Origin: Madurella fahalii
Taxonomy: Eukaryota > Ascomycota > Sordariomycetes > Sordariales
Reading direction: 5' to 3'
NCBI GenBank assembly: GCA_029876055.1
Contig: CM056875.1
Location: 2,976,001 to 3,040,000 of the forward strand
DNA length: 64,000 bases
Shown here: positions 19,507-30,621 of the stretch, piece by piece
How positions within the stretch are numbered: the first letter of the stretch is position 1
Layout: every line of letters begins with the position of its first letter
Position numbers and translations under genes: made by a program
The notes under the pieces: generated by a model
Told to the model about the DNA's origin: nothing
Seen by the model: only the letters and a program-made list of their open reading frames with translations
Databases searched by the model: none

Positions 19507-22500
19507 TCAACCCGCCTCCCCTCCCTCCCCCTCAGACACCCCGGCGTCCAATAGAGGCGACCTCTCGCTCCCACTCACACTCGGACACCTACTCGTAGCC
19601 CGACTACTGCTCCCAACGCCAGCAACCACCTCCTGGCTCACGACAGGCGGCGCGCCCACGGCCTTGCTTTGGACTTCCCTCCCCACGCCCACGCCCACGC
19701 CCACGCCCACGCCCATGCCCCTCTTCCTCTTCACCTCCCTCAGCCTCTCCTCCCGCAACCGCACCTGCTCCCTCTCCTCCTCAATGGCCCTGGCCCGCCG
19801 CACCTCGATATCCTCCTTCCTCACCAGCCTCCTCAGGGCCTCCGAGGCCTGGATCAGCCCGTCGATGCTGATGGCATGGTTGGTCATCTCGTGGTTGATG
19901 TACGTGTAGACGGCGGCGGGGCTCTCGCATTTGAGGAGGAGGCTCTCGTTGAGCTTGAGGAGGGCCAGGGCGACCTGGAAGAGGAAGGCGCCGCCGTCGT
20001 GCGGGGTGCAGAGGACGACGTCCCAGACGCGGAAGAGGGCCTCGGCCGAGAGGCAGTCGGTGAAGAGGGAGAGGAACCACTGGAACGTCATGGTCTCGAG
20101 GTCGATCGAGAGCGCGTCGAAGTGCGCCGACAGCTTGGGGAGCACCTCGGCGACGTACTGCCGGAGCACGACCTGGTCCGCGCGCGACGCCAGCAGGGAG
20201 TGGTCGAAGTAGTGCGCCGGGAGGATCTGCTCGACCATGGAGACGAGGATCCAGAAGGCTTCTTCGGCCGAGGGCGTGATCAGCAACAGGTTCGCGACTA
20301 CGAGGTTCATGCCCTGGCAGTAGCCCACGTCGGGGTTGCGGCGGGAGTAGGCGAGCAGGACCTCGTGCAGTTTTTGCACTCCGGGGCCTTTGCGGAAGAA
20401 GATATTGTCGGTTAGGGTGCGGGTGATGTCGGCTTTGATTTGCGCGACGACTTGAGCGTCGTCGGTGTCTTCGGGCCGGTTGACCAGGTCCTCGTAGTAG
20501 CCCGGAATGCGGAGCGCTTTGGCGCCGCAGCACTCGGACCAGATTTTGGCGCGGAAGGTGACGGGGATGCCGCCGAGGACGAGCGATTTGAACTCGTTGG
20601 CTTTGGCGCGGCCGATTTTGCCTTGGATGCCGAGGCTGGCCACGCCGATCAGCTCGCCGTCGCCCAGACGCGTCTCGGGCATAACGGCGGTGGCGCGCTG
20701 GAAACGTGCCTCGGCAGCCGCGGCGGCCGCTGCTGCTGCGGCCTCTCCGTTGCGTTTCTGCTCGGCTCGGACTTTCCTGAGGAAATCGTTCCACCGGACT
20801 GTCTTCTCCCTCTGAAGCGTGTCGTGGAGCTGGTTGAGGTTCTCGAGGAGTAGCCTGACGGGTTCGACGTCTTCTTTGGCAAGCGTCGCTGAAGCCTGTT
20901 CGACTTCTGACGGCGGCTGGCTTTCGTCGATGGGCGCAATCGCCGCCGTGGTGGTGGCAGACGGCAGGAAGCCTCTCTCCTCAGACATGATAGTTGGCGA
21001 GTGTCCTGGTGATTTGGGTGGCTCGCTGGCTTCCAGTACCTCAAACCCCTGCGCGCTGATTAAGGGCGTATGGGAGAGTAGCTCGGTGGGAAACGTCGCG
21101 ATCTTCAGATAGTCCTGCCACCTCTTAGGCTTGGCGTCCTCGCGGAGTTCTTCGGACGAACATGGCGTTCCAGGTCTGCCGTCACTGCTGATATCCCATT
21201 TCCCGCTGGCACTGTCCTCCAGTAAGACTGGTGAGAGGCCGCTCCGGCCGTTGGTCAGCATCTCAGTGCGACTGCCCTTCTTAACATGGCGGGCCATCTG
21301 GGCGGCCTCCCGTTGGCGCTTCTTCCGCCGCTGATCGTAGATGAAGCCGAAGCGGTCGGTGAGATAATCCGCCCCAACGTAATTATTATAGATATGCGTC
21401 AAGGTAGGTGGTTGGACCTCGGGCGGCAAGATGGTGTCCATCTCGACCGGGCCATAACTCTGGTGCCGTGCGACTACGTCACCTCCTGGGCTGGTTACCA
21501 TTGTGTCCCAGCGGTCTTGAGGCTGTGACCGAGCGGGGACGTCGATGGGGCGAATTGTACCAGCCGGGGTCCGGCGCATCGCCATCAAGCTCTTCGGGCC
21601 ACCCTGCGTTGACACCGCACGAGCGGACGCGCTTGTCTGTACACTAGATGACGACGGCGTCCTAAGTGAGCCCCCGCCTTGGGCGCTGCTTGCACGCCCG
21701 CGAATCTCGATCTCACGGCCTGCCGTGGCACCTCCGGCAACTAGGCGGAGCGCTAGACTCGCTAGAGATGCTTTCCGTGCAGCGTTGACGGAATGAACAC
21801 TAGAAGCCCTGCTTGAGCTCCTCGGAGGGCCCTCCTCGGGCGGGTTGAACAGGTCCTCTGGGAGTGCCGGCCGACGCTCCGCGGGCGGGCTCGGTTTCAC
21901 GACGGCCGGTTGCTGGGTCTTGCCGGCGTCCCCCGCCACGCTGCTCGCTTGACTAGTCTTCTTCGTGGTGGCGCCGCCCCAGAAATAATCTTTCCATCCC
22001 CGTGCTGTGCCTTTTGCAGTCTCAGTCCCGGGGCCAGAAGGCAGGGGCACAGAGCTTGCCCTGATGGTTGCGTCGTCGAAGACGCCGCTAACAAAGGGGT
22101 GCCTGACGTCGTCGGACATGGCATCCGTCATAAGATCGGAGAGTCGCTCGCCTGATATCCGCTTCGCCGCTCCGTTCGCTTTCGCCTCCTGCTCGATGGC
22201 CCGCAGCCGTGTCTCAAGATCAAGGCTGGAGAGGCCGCATTCCAAGACGATTTTGCGCAGCGCCCGCTCCCTCTCGTCCGCCTTCCGGCGCAAACTCGCA
22301 ATTTGAGCATCTCGCTGTGCTAAGTCCTCGGCTATCTGGCGCACAAGGTTAACGGCGCCGTGGCGTGCAATTAGGCGTTCTATGTGCTCGTCGTCGGCAT
22401 GGTGCAGCGCGCCCGGAATCTTGCGCGACGCCAGCGGCACATCTTCAAATAACGCACTGCGCTCGGTGGCGCTTGGCGGGGTATTGATGAGGTTGTCAAC

Positions 22501-22896
22501 AATGGAAGTCGGCTGCGATCTTTCCTGTTCCTGACTACTCTCCTCTCCGTGTCCGTGTCCGTGTCCTTGTCCCTGTCCCTGCTCCTCCCCCTCCTCTCTC
22601 TGCTCCGAAATGGGGAAGCTCTGGCCAGACGTCTTGCGCGACGAGATCACGGTGGAGTCGTCGTCATCGCGGAAGTAGTTTGATCTCTCTGCATGGGGCG
22701 AATCGGGCGAGAAGGACGGGAACGAGGTCAGCGACTTGTCGGAGGGGGCGATGGAAGATGCCGAGCTCGAGGGTTGTGATGTCAGCTTCTTGCGGGAGCG
22801 CGTCGTCGATCGGTAGCTCCGTATGGAGGTGGCCGACTGCTGCGAGATGGAGCGCTCTAGTGGAGCCGAAGAGGAAGAAGCCGTCGTCTCTTCCAT
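19507..22896 (-). CDS. TBC-domain Rab GTPase-activating protein
   Basis: This protein is predicted to stimulate GTP hydrolysis by a Rab GTPase in membrane traffic. The start at 22896 (MEETTASS) gives 1129 aa in one exon; the upstream open frame to 23064 has no ATG. The first 600 residues are Ser-rich and disordered, with a short coiled-coil-like stretch following ERLIARHGAVNLVRQ. The TBC domain covers roughly 765-985. It opens with LVLGGIPVTFRAKIWSEC and carries both catalytic fingers: the Arg finger in IKADITR and the Gln finger in GYCQGMN. Later blocks are FWILVSMVEQILPAHYF, FQWFLSLFTDCL and RVWDVVLC. The C-terminus is charged (EEEREQVRLREERLREVKRK) and then has a (GV)n run encoded by a CCCACG repeat. 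Layout resembles Gyp-type proteins related to budding-yeast Msb3/Gyp3 or Gyp5, but the target Rab cannot be told. Confidence 0.88.
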   Translation of the reverse strand: MEETTASSSSAPLERSISQQSATSIRSYRSTTRSRKKLTSQPSSSASSIAPSDKSLTSFPSFSPDSPHAERSNYFRDDDDSTVISSRKTSGQSFPISEQREEGEEQGQGQGHGHGHGEESSQEQERSQPTSIVDNLINTPPSATERSALFEDVPLASRKIPGALHHADDEHIERLIARHGAVNLVRQIAEDLAQRDAQIASLRRKADERERALRKIVLECGLSSLDLETRLRAIEQEAKANGAAKRISGERLSDLMTDAMSDDVRHPFVSGVFDDATIRASSVPLPSGPGTETAKGTARGWKDYFWGGATTKKTSQASSVAGDAGKTQQPAVVKPSPPAERRPALPEDLFNPPEEGPPRSSSRASSVHSVNAARKASLASLALRLVAGGATAGREIEIRGRASSAQGGGSLRTPSSSSVQTSASARAVSTQGGPKSLMAMRRTPAGTIRPIDVPARSQPQDRWDTMVTSPGGDVVARHQSYGPVEMDTILPPEVQPPTLTHIYNNYVGADYLTDRFGFIYDQRRKKRQREAAQMARHVKKGSRTEMLTNGRSGLSPVLLEDSASGKWDISSDGRPGTPCSSEELREDAKPKRWQDYLKIATFPTELLSHTPLISAQGFEVLEASEPPKSPGHSPTIMSEERGFLPSATTTAAIAPIDESQPPSEVEQASATLAKEDVEPVRLLLENLNQLHDTLQREKTVRWNDFLRKVRAEQKRNGEAAAAAAAAAAEARFQRATAVMPETRLGDGELIGVASLGIQGKIGRAKANEFKSLVLGGIPVTFRAKIWSECCGAKALRIPGYYEDLVNRPEDTDDAQVVAQIKADITRTLTDNIFFRKGPGVQKLHEVLLAYSRRNPDVGYCQGMNLVVANLLLITPSAEEAFWILVSMVEQILPAHYFDHSLLASRADQVVLRQYVAEVLPKLSAHFDALSIDLETMTFQWFLSLFTDCLSAEALFRVWDVVLCTPHDGGAFLFQVALALLKLNESLLLKCESPAAVYTYINHEMTNHAISIDGLIQASEALRRLVRKEDIEVRRARAIEEEREQVRLREERLREVKRKRGMGVGVGVGVGVGREVQSKAVGAPPVVSQEVVAGVGSSSRATSRCPSVSGSERSPLLDAGVSEGEGGEAG
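19682..19716 (-). repeat. CCCACG hexanucleotide repeat coding Gly-Val
   Basis: About five to six copies of a 6-nt unit lie inside the 3' end of the TBC gene and encode GVGVGVGVGVG on the minus strand. The unit length preserves frame, so length changes would only alter the tail. Confidence 0.85.
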
Positions 22897-24203
22897 ATCG
22901 TCGGGTGGGACTGTCGCATCGTCCTGATGAGCGTCGTTCTGGGCAGTGTTGCGGCAACGGCAGCAGCAGGAGGATGCCGCAATGCGCAGTCGCCCTATCC
23001 GGTCATGCCACGGGGTTTCTGGATTTCCATGTATCGAGGGGGGCAGGACAAGCAGGACAAGCACGACAGAAAATTTGTTGTCTCAAGAAATCAGGCTCCC
23101 GTCATTGGTATGCGGTAATCGCGTGTCATGCAGGATTGCAAGGTCATGCCGCTCCGTGCCTGGAACCTGGAAACTGGGGTGCTTCTGCTTTAACCCAATC
23201 GGCAGCTGGATCACCATTGGGCCGCGCCGTGGGGGAGATGCTCTGCGTGACGCCAGCTGATTGGCCCGAGATATTAAGGACCAACAGCCAGCGTCCATGC
23301 CTCGCCTTGTAGGCCCCGTTAAGCCCTGTAAGCCCCGTGCTTTAGGCCCTGTGCGGGCCCCGTGCAGGTCCCACGCCGCTCCTGTTGTTTTCTCTCCTTG
23401 CCGTGCCTCACTCTCCCCAAAAATTTGACTTGGCCAACAACTATATTTGGGCAGGCCAGACGCCCTTGACCGTCACTAGTAAGTTTGATGTTTTGATGTT
23501 TCAGACCCCTCCGGTCAAACCTCGAGATGGATTCACAATGCTCGTGTAGGCTTTACGAGTTTTTTGCACTGACTGGTCAGAGCTCCCCGTTGATCCTCTG
23601 ATCCGGCAAAATGATATCACGGCCAAGTGCCGAAGTCAGGGCCAAGCTCAGCCCTGCCGTCGATCTTGGTGCATGGCCGCAGGCGACACTTGGCTATCTG
23701 GTTCTATGGTTTTCCCTCTCTTCTACTCCCTTCCTTATGACAATAAAATAATGCATCGATCCATTCCAAAGCTGCAGGAAATTACGCTTGTCTCGACCAT
23801 TCAATCTGACGCAACCGTCAGACGCCAAGTCGGGAGAAGCAAGAAACAAAAAAGGCACGTCCGCATGGACGCCATGGCAAGGCTCCGTCTTGGCACCTTG
23901 CTCGGGTACCAGGGCCGACCAACGGTGGGACATTCTACTTGGACCGCTTCCCCTTCTGTCCCATATGCCACAGTCGGCTCTGGAAGCAATAATCATGGCG
24001 ACCCCAAAAACTGTTTACTCGTTTCTGCCAACCAGCTATCTAGCCAATGTGCTGTACAAACTTATTTCCATCAATACCAACAAGACACTCCCGATGATAA
24101 CACTTTGAATCCCCTATATAACCTCTCCATTATCACCCCGGTCTTCTTACCCTCAACCGAGTGCTACCCGCCCGGCAGCCCCTCCGAGATGTAGCAATTG
24201 CCA
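22897..24203. other. TBC promoter region; imperfect tandem repeat
   Basis: No supported gene was found; open frames of up to about 170 codons here lack domains. At 23309-23371 there is an imperfect tandem array of GTAGGCCCC / GTAAGCCCC / GTGCGGGCCCC-like units. The stretch from 24204 to 24481 may still belong to the membrane-protein gene to the right. Confidence 0.45.
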
Positions 24204-24481
24204 TCAAATCCTCCCCCCAGGCACTGTGACACTTGGCTCCCTCGACACGGCAGACTCAACTCTCTGCCCCGACACCATGGTCCCGCCGTCCTCGCTCGTC
24301 GCCGGGCTAGCAGGTATCTCCGCCGGCCACTGATTACCCACCCTGGCCCCGTCTCCATGCGCAGCTCCCCCTTCCCCGTTCCCGCCTTTTGCATCCCCAC
24401 TGCCACCCTCACCCTTCCCCGCCCTAGCCGCCGTCCCACTCCAGTAACTCCCCCAACTCCCGCGCCGGCCGTCATCGCCCT

Positions 24482-26541
24482 TCACCGAGCCCGATCCGGA
24501 TCTAGCCTCACACCCCGGTGCCCAACCGCTCCCAGCATCCCCCGCCCTGGCGATAGTGGCAGAATCTCCCGCCGCCCTGGCCATTCTCGCGCATGGGGAC
24601 GGGGATCGGCACAGGGAAGGGAACCGGGATAGGGCTGCGCCCCCCCCCTACCCGCAACACTACCCCCTGCGGGGAACGACCGGCCTGGAATAGGCGAAGA
24701 CGGTAGCCTGGTGGGGGAAGGTAGAGGAAAAGGAGTAGGAGGAGGAGGAGGAGAGGGCGGAGGAGGGGGCCGCGGCAAAGCCCTTCTAGGCGGCGGGCTC
24801 AGCGGTGGTGGTGGTGGTGGTGGTGGTGGTGGTGGCGTCCCTCTGTCTCTCCCTCTCGCTGCCGCCAGAAGAGCAGAAGCAGAAGCGGGCGCGGGCGCGG
24901 GCACGGGAACGGGCACGATCAGATCCGCCATCTCGAACGGCATGTCGTGTGGTCTTGGAGGGCGCGGCGGGGAGCCTGGTTGTTGCAGGCCTGGCGACGG
25001 TGGTGTGCCGGACGGGGCGCAGCGGAGGGCTGGAGGATGGTGGAGTTCGTTGCGCAGCGAGGAGGACTGTCCGCCCCCCGACCCCGTCGAGATTGCCGTG
25101 GCGGCTGACGAGCTGCCGGTGCCGTAGCTGCTTGCGCTCGCACGGCTGAGGCTGTCGGGGCGGAAGGTGCCCGGTGGCATGTTCGGCATTTGGATTGGCA
25201 GTGAGAAAGCGCTAGCTGTTTCGGAAAAGATTGACGGGAGACGGGGCGCAGGTGCTGTGTAGAATGTCCGCGGGGTGTGTTCGTGGCGCGGGATGAGCTT
25301 GTTGGTTGTTGGTGAGCAGATGGGCGACGATGGGAAGACAGCGCCGCCGCCACCGCCGGGCTGGGGGCTGTAGGCTGGAGTGAGAGGGGTTAACGGAGGC
25401 GATGGGGAGCGGGTTCCGGCTCGGAAGATGGATGGAAGGAATTTTCGGTCGCGGAGCCGAAGAGGTGGTGATAAGATTGGGCCACGACCACTGCCGAGTG
25501 TTGAGTCGGGGGGCGAGATGAGTGGCGTGGGTGAGCTGTCTGGCTGGGCATTGTGGACAAGTTTCAGGAGTGTGCGTAGGCCGGGGTAGAAAGAGGATGA
25601 TCTATGGGCGTTCCGTCGTCGAAACCACAATAAGCCGAGGCACAACAGCACGACCAGCACAATTGCTGAACCCGTTGCGATCCCGGCTTTAACATACCCC
25701 GGTAAGCTTCCCCCAGGTGTTGTTGATGCTGAAGGCGTCAGCATCACAGTCGGCATGGGCCTTGCCTGTGTCGGTGTCGCGAGTAAAGAGACCGTGCTAA
25801 TGGATACCGGTCGCGACCCTTCGCTTGGCTGCGGCGAATGTGTCGCCTCTGCTTCTTGTATGGAAGAGACCGAGCACTCTTGGGCCTCATCTGCTTCCGT
25901 GTTGCACTTAAAGTCCAGAGGCGGCGGCCCGGGATCAAAAATGGAGTAGAACCCAATACTAGGGGCCCGAATCAGCAAGAGACAAACCCTCATTCGGCAA
26001 CAGAGCTCTCACTTCTGACAGGTGTTAATAATAAGGTCAACGTTTGCTAATGACTGTTAGCTTGAGACGGAATAAACCACGTGTTTGACATTCTCGTCAT
26101 GTTTCACTCACGGTCTTGCCCAACTCCCCCCGTCCGATTGATCCCCACCCCGCAAAAGGTTGAGTCGCACCAGTAAAGCGACCAGAACTCGCGTATGGAC
26201 ATCGCCCTGTTCAGGCTCCTACACCCGTTGGGCCAACCCGAGTGCTCCTCCCAGTCGCTCGACAGGCTTTGTAGGAACTGGGCCCTGCATCTTTGTATAC
26301 ATAGGGCCGGTTCTTCCCTCCATCTCCCTTGCTTGATGTCGGCTGTATCGAAATAGCACCGGCAATCGCTTGTTACCGTACTCGCTCCCTCCATCGCTGG
26401 TGGAGGTGATGGGATTCTCGGACACGGCGTCCCCACGTCAAGGCATCTAAGCAAGACGGCAACCGGCGATATATCAAGCGGCGTGGTATTGGAAATCCTG
26501 CGCCGGGTGATAGGGGTGGCCGAAGCGCCGCACGATAACAC
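24482..26541 (-). CDS. Single-pass membrane protein with Cys-rich ectodomain and proline-rich tail (5' and 3' ends unresolved)
   Basis: This is a fungal family of unknown function. Clear exons on the minus strand are 26112 and upstream (to about 26541), 26046..26013 and 25958..24482. The ectodomain reads DISPVAVLLRCLD, TSDCRCYFDTAD, CIQRCRAQFLQSLSSDW, GCRSLNR and FWSLYWCDSTFCGVG. Across the two small introns it continues as PNVDLIINTCQ and then NIGFYSIFDPGPP. A Ser/Thr stalk precedes one membrane helix (AGIATGSAIVLVVLLCLGLL) and an RRR stop-transfer signal. The long cytosolic tail has PPPPPPPPPPP and many PxxP motifs. No in-frame ATG was found for the first exon: an upstream stop means a further 5' exon, probably carrying the signal peptide and possibly starting at 26726. 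The tail may also be spliced near 24650 into the frame ending at 24204. Real gene: confident. Exact ends: not. Confidence 0.7.
24804..24835 (+). repeat. (GGT)n trinucleotide repeat coding polyproline
   Basis: About ten GGT units on the plus strand encode an uninterrupted proline run in the cytosolic tail of the membrane protein on the minus strand. It is likely length-polymorphic. Confidence 0.85.
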
Positions 26542-26726
26542 GGGACGAGAATAAGGGGTAGCAAACGGACGTCGGAAGCAAACAGGATCGAGAGCCTATC
26601 CAGGGAGGAATCGACGAGCAGAAACGGCCGATGGCTATTGACAAGTTTGAGACGGAAAGAATAGAAAAATAAAAAAAAAAGAGTTGTCACAAAACACACG
26701 TCGTATCCGCCAACGCAAGATAACAT

Positions 26727-29636
26727 CTCAGTGTTAAAAGTCAGGACGGCGCCTGTCGGGCCAGGGTGTTGAAACTACTATGTAAACGCTATATAGGTGG
26801 GCGCGTGGTGCTCCTGGATTCCATCAGGGTTCATGTGTACCGGCCCTTCATGGCCAGCTCGTACTGCTGAGGAACCGCCGCACAGCGTACCAGGATACGA
26901 CTGGATGCAGTCGGGTTAGACAGCGCGGTGCGGATAGGCGAGGCTATGCACGTGGGGGCAGGATGGGGTGAATGAGATGTCTAACAAATGCTCCCTTGAT
27001 GGGGAAGATACGCGTTACACATCCACTGCAGGTTCCCGCCACTCGGATGGGAAGCGGGACAGTTGCCTTACCAAATCAAGGAATGGCGAATCTGCACATA
27101 CCCGCCCGTCGCCTTGATGAATGCTCGAGACCGGTTAATTGATTCCTCAGAAATGCCGGTCGTCACACTCGCCAGAGGAAGCCGTGTGTATCACATCTCC
27201 TGGCGATAGGCATAAGAAGGAAAGGACGCGGCCAGTGCTAACAGGACATATTGCGGCTGAGATTTGCAGCTGGGATTTGCAGCTGGAATTTGCGGCTGAG
27301 ATTCGCGACTGAGATGAGCCGGTGATGGCGGAATGGGCCATGTCCTGTGGCTGGGTTGGTAGGCCTTCCGCTCTGTTGAGCCACGGTTGATAGGAAGCTC
27401 TAGAGGGCGAGCGAGCGAGACATTATTGGCCTGGAACTGGCGTCAAAATATCTACCACTCTATCACAAGCCAGCTCCCTTCAAGAACACCCTATCACGGT
27501 CGGAATGGGGATCGTCTCGTCGACAAACCGATACATGTGCCTGATCTCAGGGGTGTAACAAAAACCAATAGAACCCAGTGTCGGTTGTGCCACTAGGCAC
27601 TGCGTCCCTAGCGCAGTTTCTTTAGTCGAGTAACAAGCGGCCGGCGATGCCAGCGGGCTGCGGTGTGGAGGACCAAGTAGGACCATGCTTCTGTATCCGG
27701 TAACCTTCCTGATTGCGAAAGCAAAGTACTTGTGCAATCGGTAGTGATACCATCGGAGGCGGGGGCCCTGACGAATGGTGCGGAAGCTTATGGCGACGGG
27801 GTGTGCCTCAAATCTCAGATTGTTTGCCTCAGGGGCACCTCTCGCATACCCCTCAGATAGGGTTATCTATATGCGTTTGTTTGTTTGCATGCCAGCGGAC
27901 GTGAATTTCCATGCTGGTTTCGCACGGCCTCTCAGGGCTACTGGCTTTTTAGAGTGTTGGGATGAATTCCATCCCGCCGTCTTTTGGCGATGATTCTTCC
28001 GAGCGGGATTTTCTGCTGCGGTGCCGAGATCAATCTTCTCAAACGCAACCGTTAGCTCTGTTAGATTGTGTATCGATTCGGGAAGGGATTGACCCCCTTA
28101 ACCGCAGCACCGGCAGGGACAAGATATCGGAGTCTCGATGGGTTACGCCTAGGGGTAGGCGCGGAGATACAGGTCTTCTCGGGATGGAGGAGAGGTTGTC
28201 AGGGTGGCTCTCAAACTATGGAACTGTTCTTAACTTCTGTTTACGCCTTGATTCGGGCCCTAGACGCTGCATCTGTCCATGCGCATAACTGATCTCGCTA
28301 GGATATGGAGATTATCAGCGAATATGCCACGAGGGTGGTGACATATCGTGGTCCACAGGCCAGGAAGGATAGCCAGCCGTCAGCCTTGGGAAACAGCCAC
28401 TCTGCGCCCGCGCACATGGCGCTGAGACAAGTTTTTCCCGCCCTTGGCGTTACGCAGGAAATACAGCTGATACCACCATGCAAACCGCCGAGCTAATGGT
28501 TTAGGTCTGACAGCATCTCAGTGTCTTCCGATTCGGGCCAGAGGTGAAGGAACCGGGGAGGACAAGGAGTGAGGGCGTCGGGTCGATGATAGGCCTGTCC
28601 CGATGACCCTTGTTGACGAGCTTCATTGGCTGTCGATGGAAAACTCCCGTCTCGGAATGGACAGCGTCATGACGATTCTCCGCCGCCGGATCCTCATCGC
28701 CCAACATACAGCGGCCGGTCGCAGGACAAGCACCAGTTAGTCGGAATCATGCTAGGAAACCGTGGTGCATTTGTTAAGCTGATTGATCAACCAAATGCCC
28801 TCCCGATTTTCGACCCCAGGGCTACGTGTTGTTGGTGTGTGGCCTCACGGCAGCCGGTCAGTGTGGGATCGTGTAACGGACGAGACGACCATGGGACCGG
28901 TATAGCAAACGTGTAGGCTTCTTCATCCGATCCCCAGCTTCGATAGACGATACTAAAATGCTTCCTCACTGCGTCTGATACGGCCGTGCATTCGGAGAAA
29001 ACGAAGCGTCTAATAGTGCAGGGTGTAGGACGTAGGGGTAGACCCGAACGCGGGTTTAATGTTGTTTCGCAGTCCAACTCTCAGAGCGCCCTCCAAACTC
29101 AACGAGGTGCCATGTCTAACCGATATCATATGCGTTGAACAAAGGGAAATGTCAGAAAACTTGGCCATTACGTCCTTGGAAAACGTGCGTTATCATTCTA
29201 AGCATGATAGGTGTCAGACATTTGCATGAGAGCAACTTGAAGCCTGCCTTGGACAACCGCCGTCCTGTTGCAAATATGATTGGCCACAGAAAGCTGAGGT
29301 CATCCGCGACCGAGGCTACACTTACAAGGGTATCTGCCCTAATCTGATTGTCGACTGTGACGCCTCAACGACTTGTAGCGACCATATCTTTCGTGGAAGC
29401 CTTGTATCAAGTTGATGGGCGGGGAGACCGGAGTTTCCGGGCTGGAGTGGCCGTGGCTAAGGAATTCCGGCCGAGGTGTCTCGGGCTCTCAGTCAACCTC
29501 GGTCCACTTCCCCGCGCGCCCGCCGCCAACTGGCACAGAAGGATCAATGAGCTCACTCAGCAAGCCGAACTTCCCATAAATTCCAATCGAATGGGATATC
29601 CGGTTCGAACAGGAATTTTGGATAGTGTGAGGCATA
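26727..29636. other. Gene-poor 2.9 kb stretch with a 13-bp minisatellite
   Basis: I find no convincing gene. Open frames are short and lack domains or consistent splice signals. A minus-strand frame at 28787-29077 looks vaguely protein-like, but it is broken by stops on both sides and I could not identify it. The base composition is not strongly AT-rich, so there is no obvious RIP scar. A five-copy minisatellite lies at 27251-27315. Confidence 0.45.
27251..27315 (+). repeat. Minisatellite: 13-bp unit, five copies
   Basis: There are five consecutive 13-nt units: ttgcggctgagat, ttgcagctgggat, ttgcagctggaat, ttgcggctgagat and tcgcgactgagat. The units diverge by one to four bases. They fall outside any gene I can support. 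Confidence 0.9.
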
Positions 29637-30621
29637 ATGTCCGAATCAGCGAAGCGGCGTGTTCAGGCAATCAGCAACCAGCTTGCCCCTGGGAGCAGCA
29701 TCCCGTCGATCGCCAAGATCGCCCCTGCCGGTCCACGAGTCGCCGGGAAGGTTGTTATCATCACCGGTAGGTATTGCCCACCATTACCAAAAAAATGGAG
29801 AACCGGTGTGAAAAGGTGCTTACAAGTTCAAAGGCGCCAACTCAGTCCTCGGCATCGGTCGGGCGTCTGCGCATCAGTTCGCCGAACACGGCGCCAAGGC
29901 TGTCTACATCTGCGACTACGACGATTCCAACCTCGACGCGCACAAGCGCGAGATCAACGCGCTATGGCCGGCTGTAGACGTCCACACCCGCCAATTTGAC
30001 GCGGCCGACGAGAAGGCCGTGCAAGAAGTCATCAAGGACGCCGTCGAGCGGTACGGCCGGCTCGACGTCTTCTTCGCCAACGCCGGCACCGTCGGTCCTG
30101 TCTCGGTCTTCACTGAGGTCGACGCCGACGACTTTATGGAGACTCTCCGTGTCAACTCGCTCAGCGTCTTCCTCGCCGCCAAACACGCCGCCCCCGCCAT
30201 GCAGCGCACGTCCCCCGCGAAGCCCCACCCGTCGGGCAGCATCATCGCGACGGCGTCGGTCGCCGGCCTGCGCTCCAACGCGGGGAGCACCCCTTACTCG
30301 GCGTCCAAGGCCGCCGTCATCTCGATGGCGCAGACGGCGGCGTTTCAGCTCGCGGGCACGGGCGTGCGCGTCAACGCGCTCTGCCCCGGCCTGATCGAGA
30401 CGGGCATGACGGCGCCCGTCTTCGACGCGGCTCGCGCGCGGGGCACGCAGGGCCGCATCGGCCAGCTGAACCCGCTCAAGCGGGCGGGCCACGCGGACGA
30501 GATTGCGCGCGTGGCGCTGTTCCTCGGGAGCGACGAGAGCAGCTATGTGAATGGCCAGGCATGGGCGGTCGATGGGGGACTGAGTGCCGGGCATCCGTAC
30601 GTCCCTGGCAAGCTGGCGTGA
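29637..30621 (+). CDS. Classical short-chain dehydrogenase/reductase
   Basis: This is an NAD(P)-dependent oxidoreductase of 305 aa with two exons, 29637..29766 and 29834..30621, the second starting after a CAAAG acceptor. The cofactor motif is split by the intron and reads TGANSVLGIG, with a five-residue spacer instead of the usual three; this spacing is typical of a fungal subfamily. FANAG follows. The catalytic residues are Tyr198 and Lys202 in YSASK, with Ser in TASVAGL. RVNALCPGLIETGM and the terminal AWAVDGGLSAGHPYVPG complete the fold. A 43-residue leader of unknown role precedes the Rossmann fold. Similar fungal proteins are annotated loosely as 3-ketoacyl reductases. The substrate is unknown, and it is not next to any pathway genes. 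A 232-codon frame on the opposite strand overlaps its end and is a shadow. Confidence 0.88.

Noticed and set aside
23673..24194. 173-codon plus-strand open frame
   Set aside because: No recognisable domain, no good start context and composition like intergenic DNA.
28501..29077. Possible relic gene on the minus strand
   Set aside because: Frames look faintly protein-like but are interrupted by stops, and I could not identify a family; kept only as a note on the gene-poor stretch.
29637..30621. Secondary-metabolite cluster around the SDR
   Set aside because: No polyketide synthase, peptide synthetase, terpene synthase, P450 or cluster transcription factor lies nearby; the gene stands alone.
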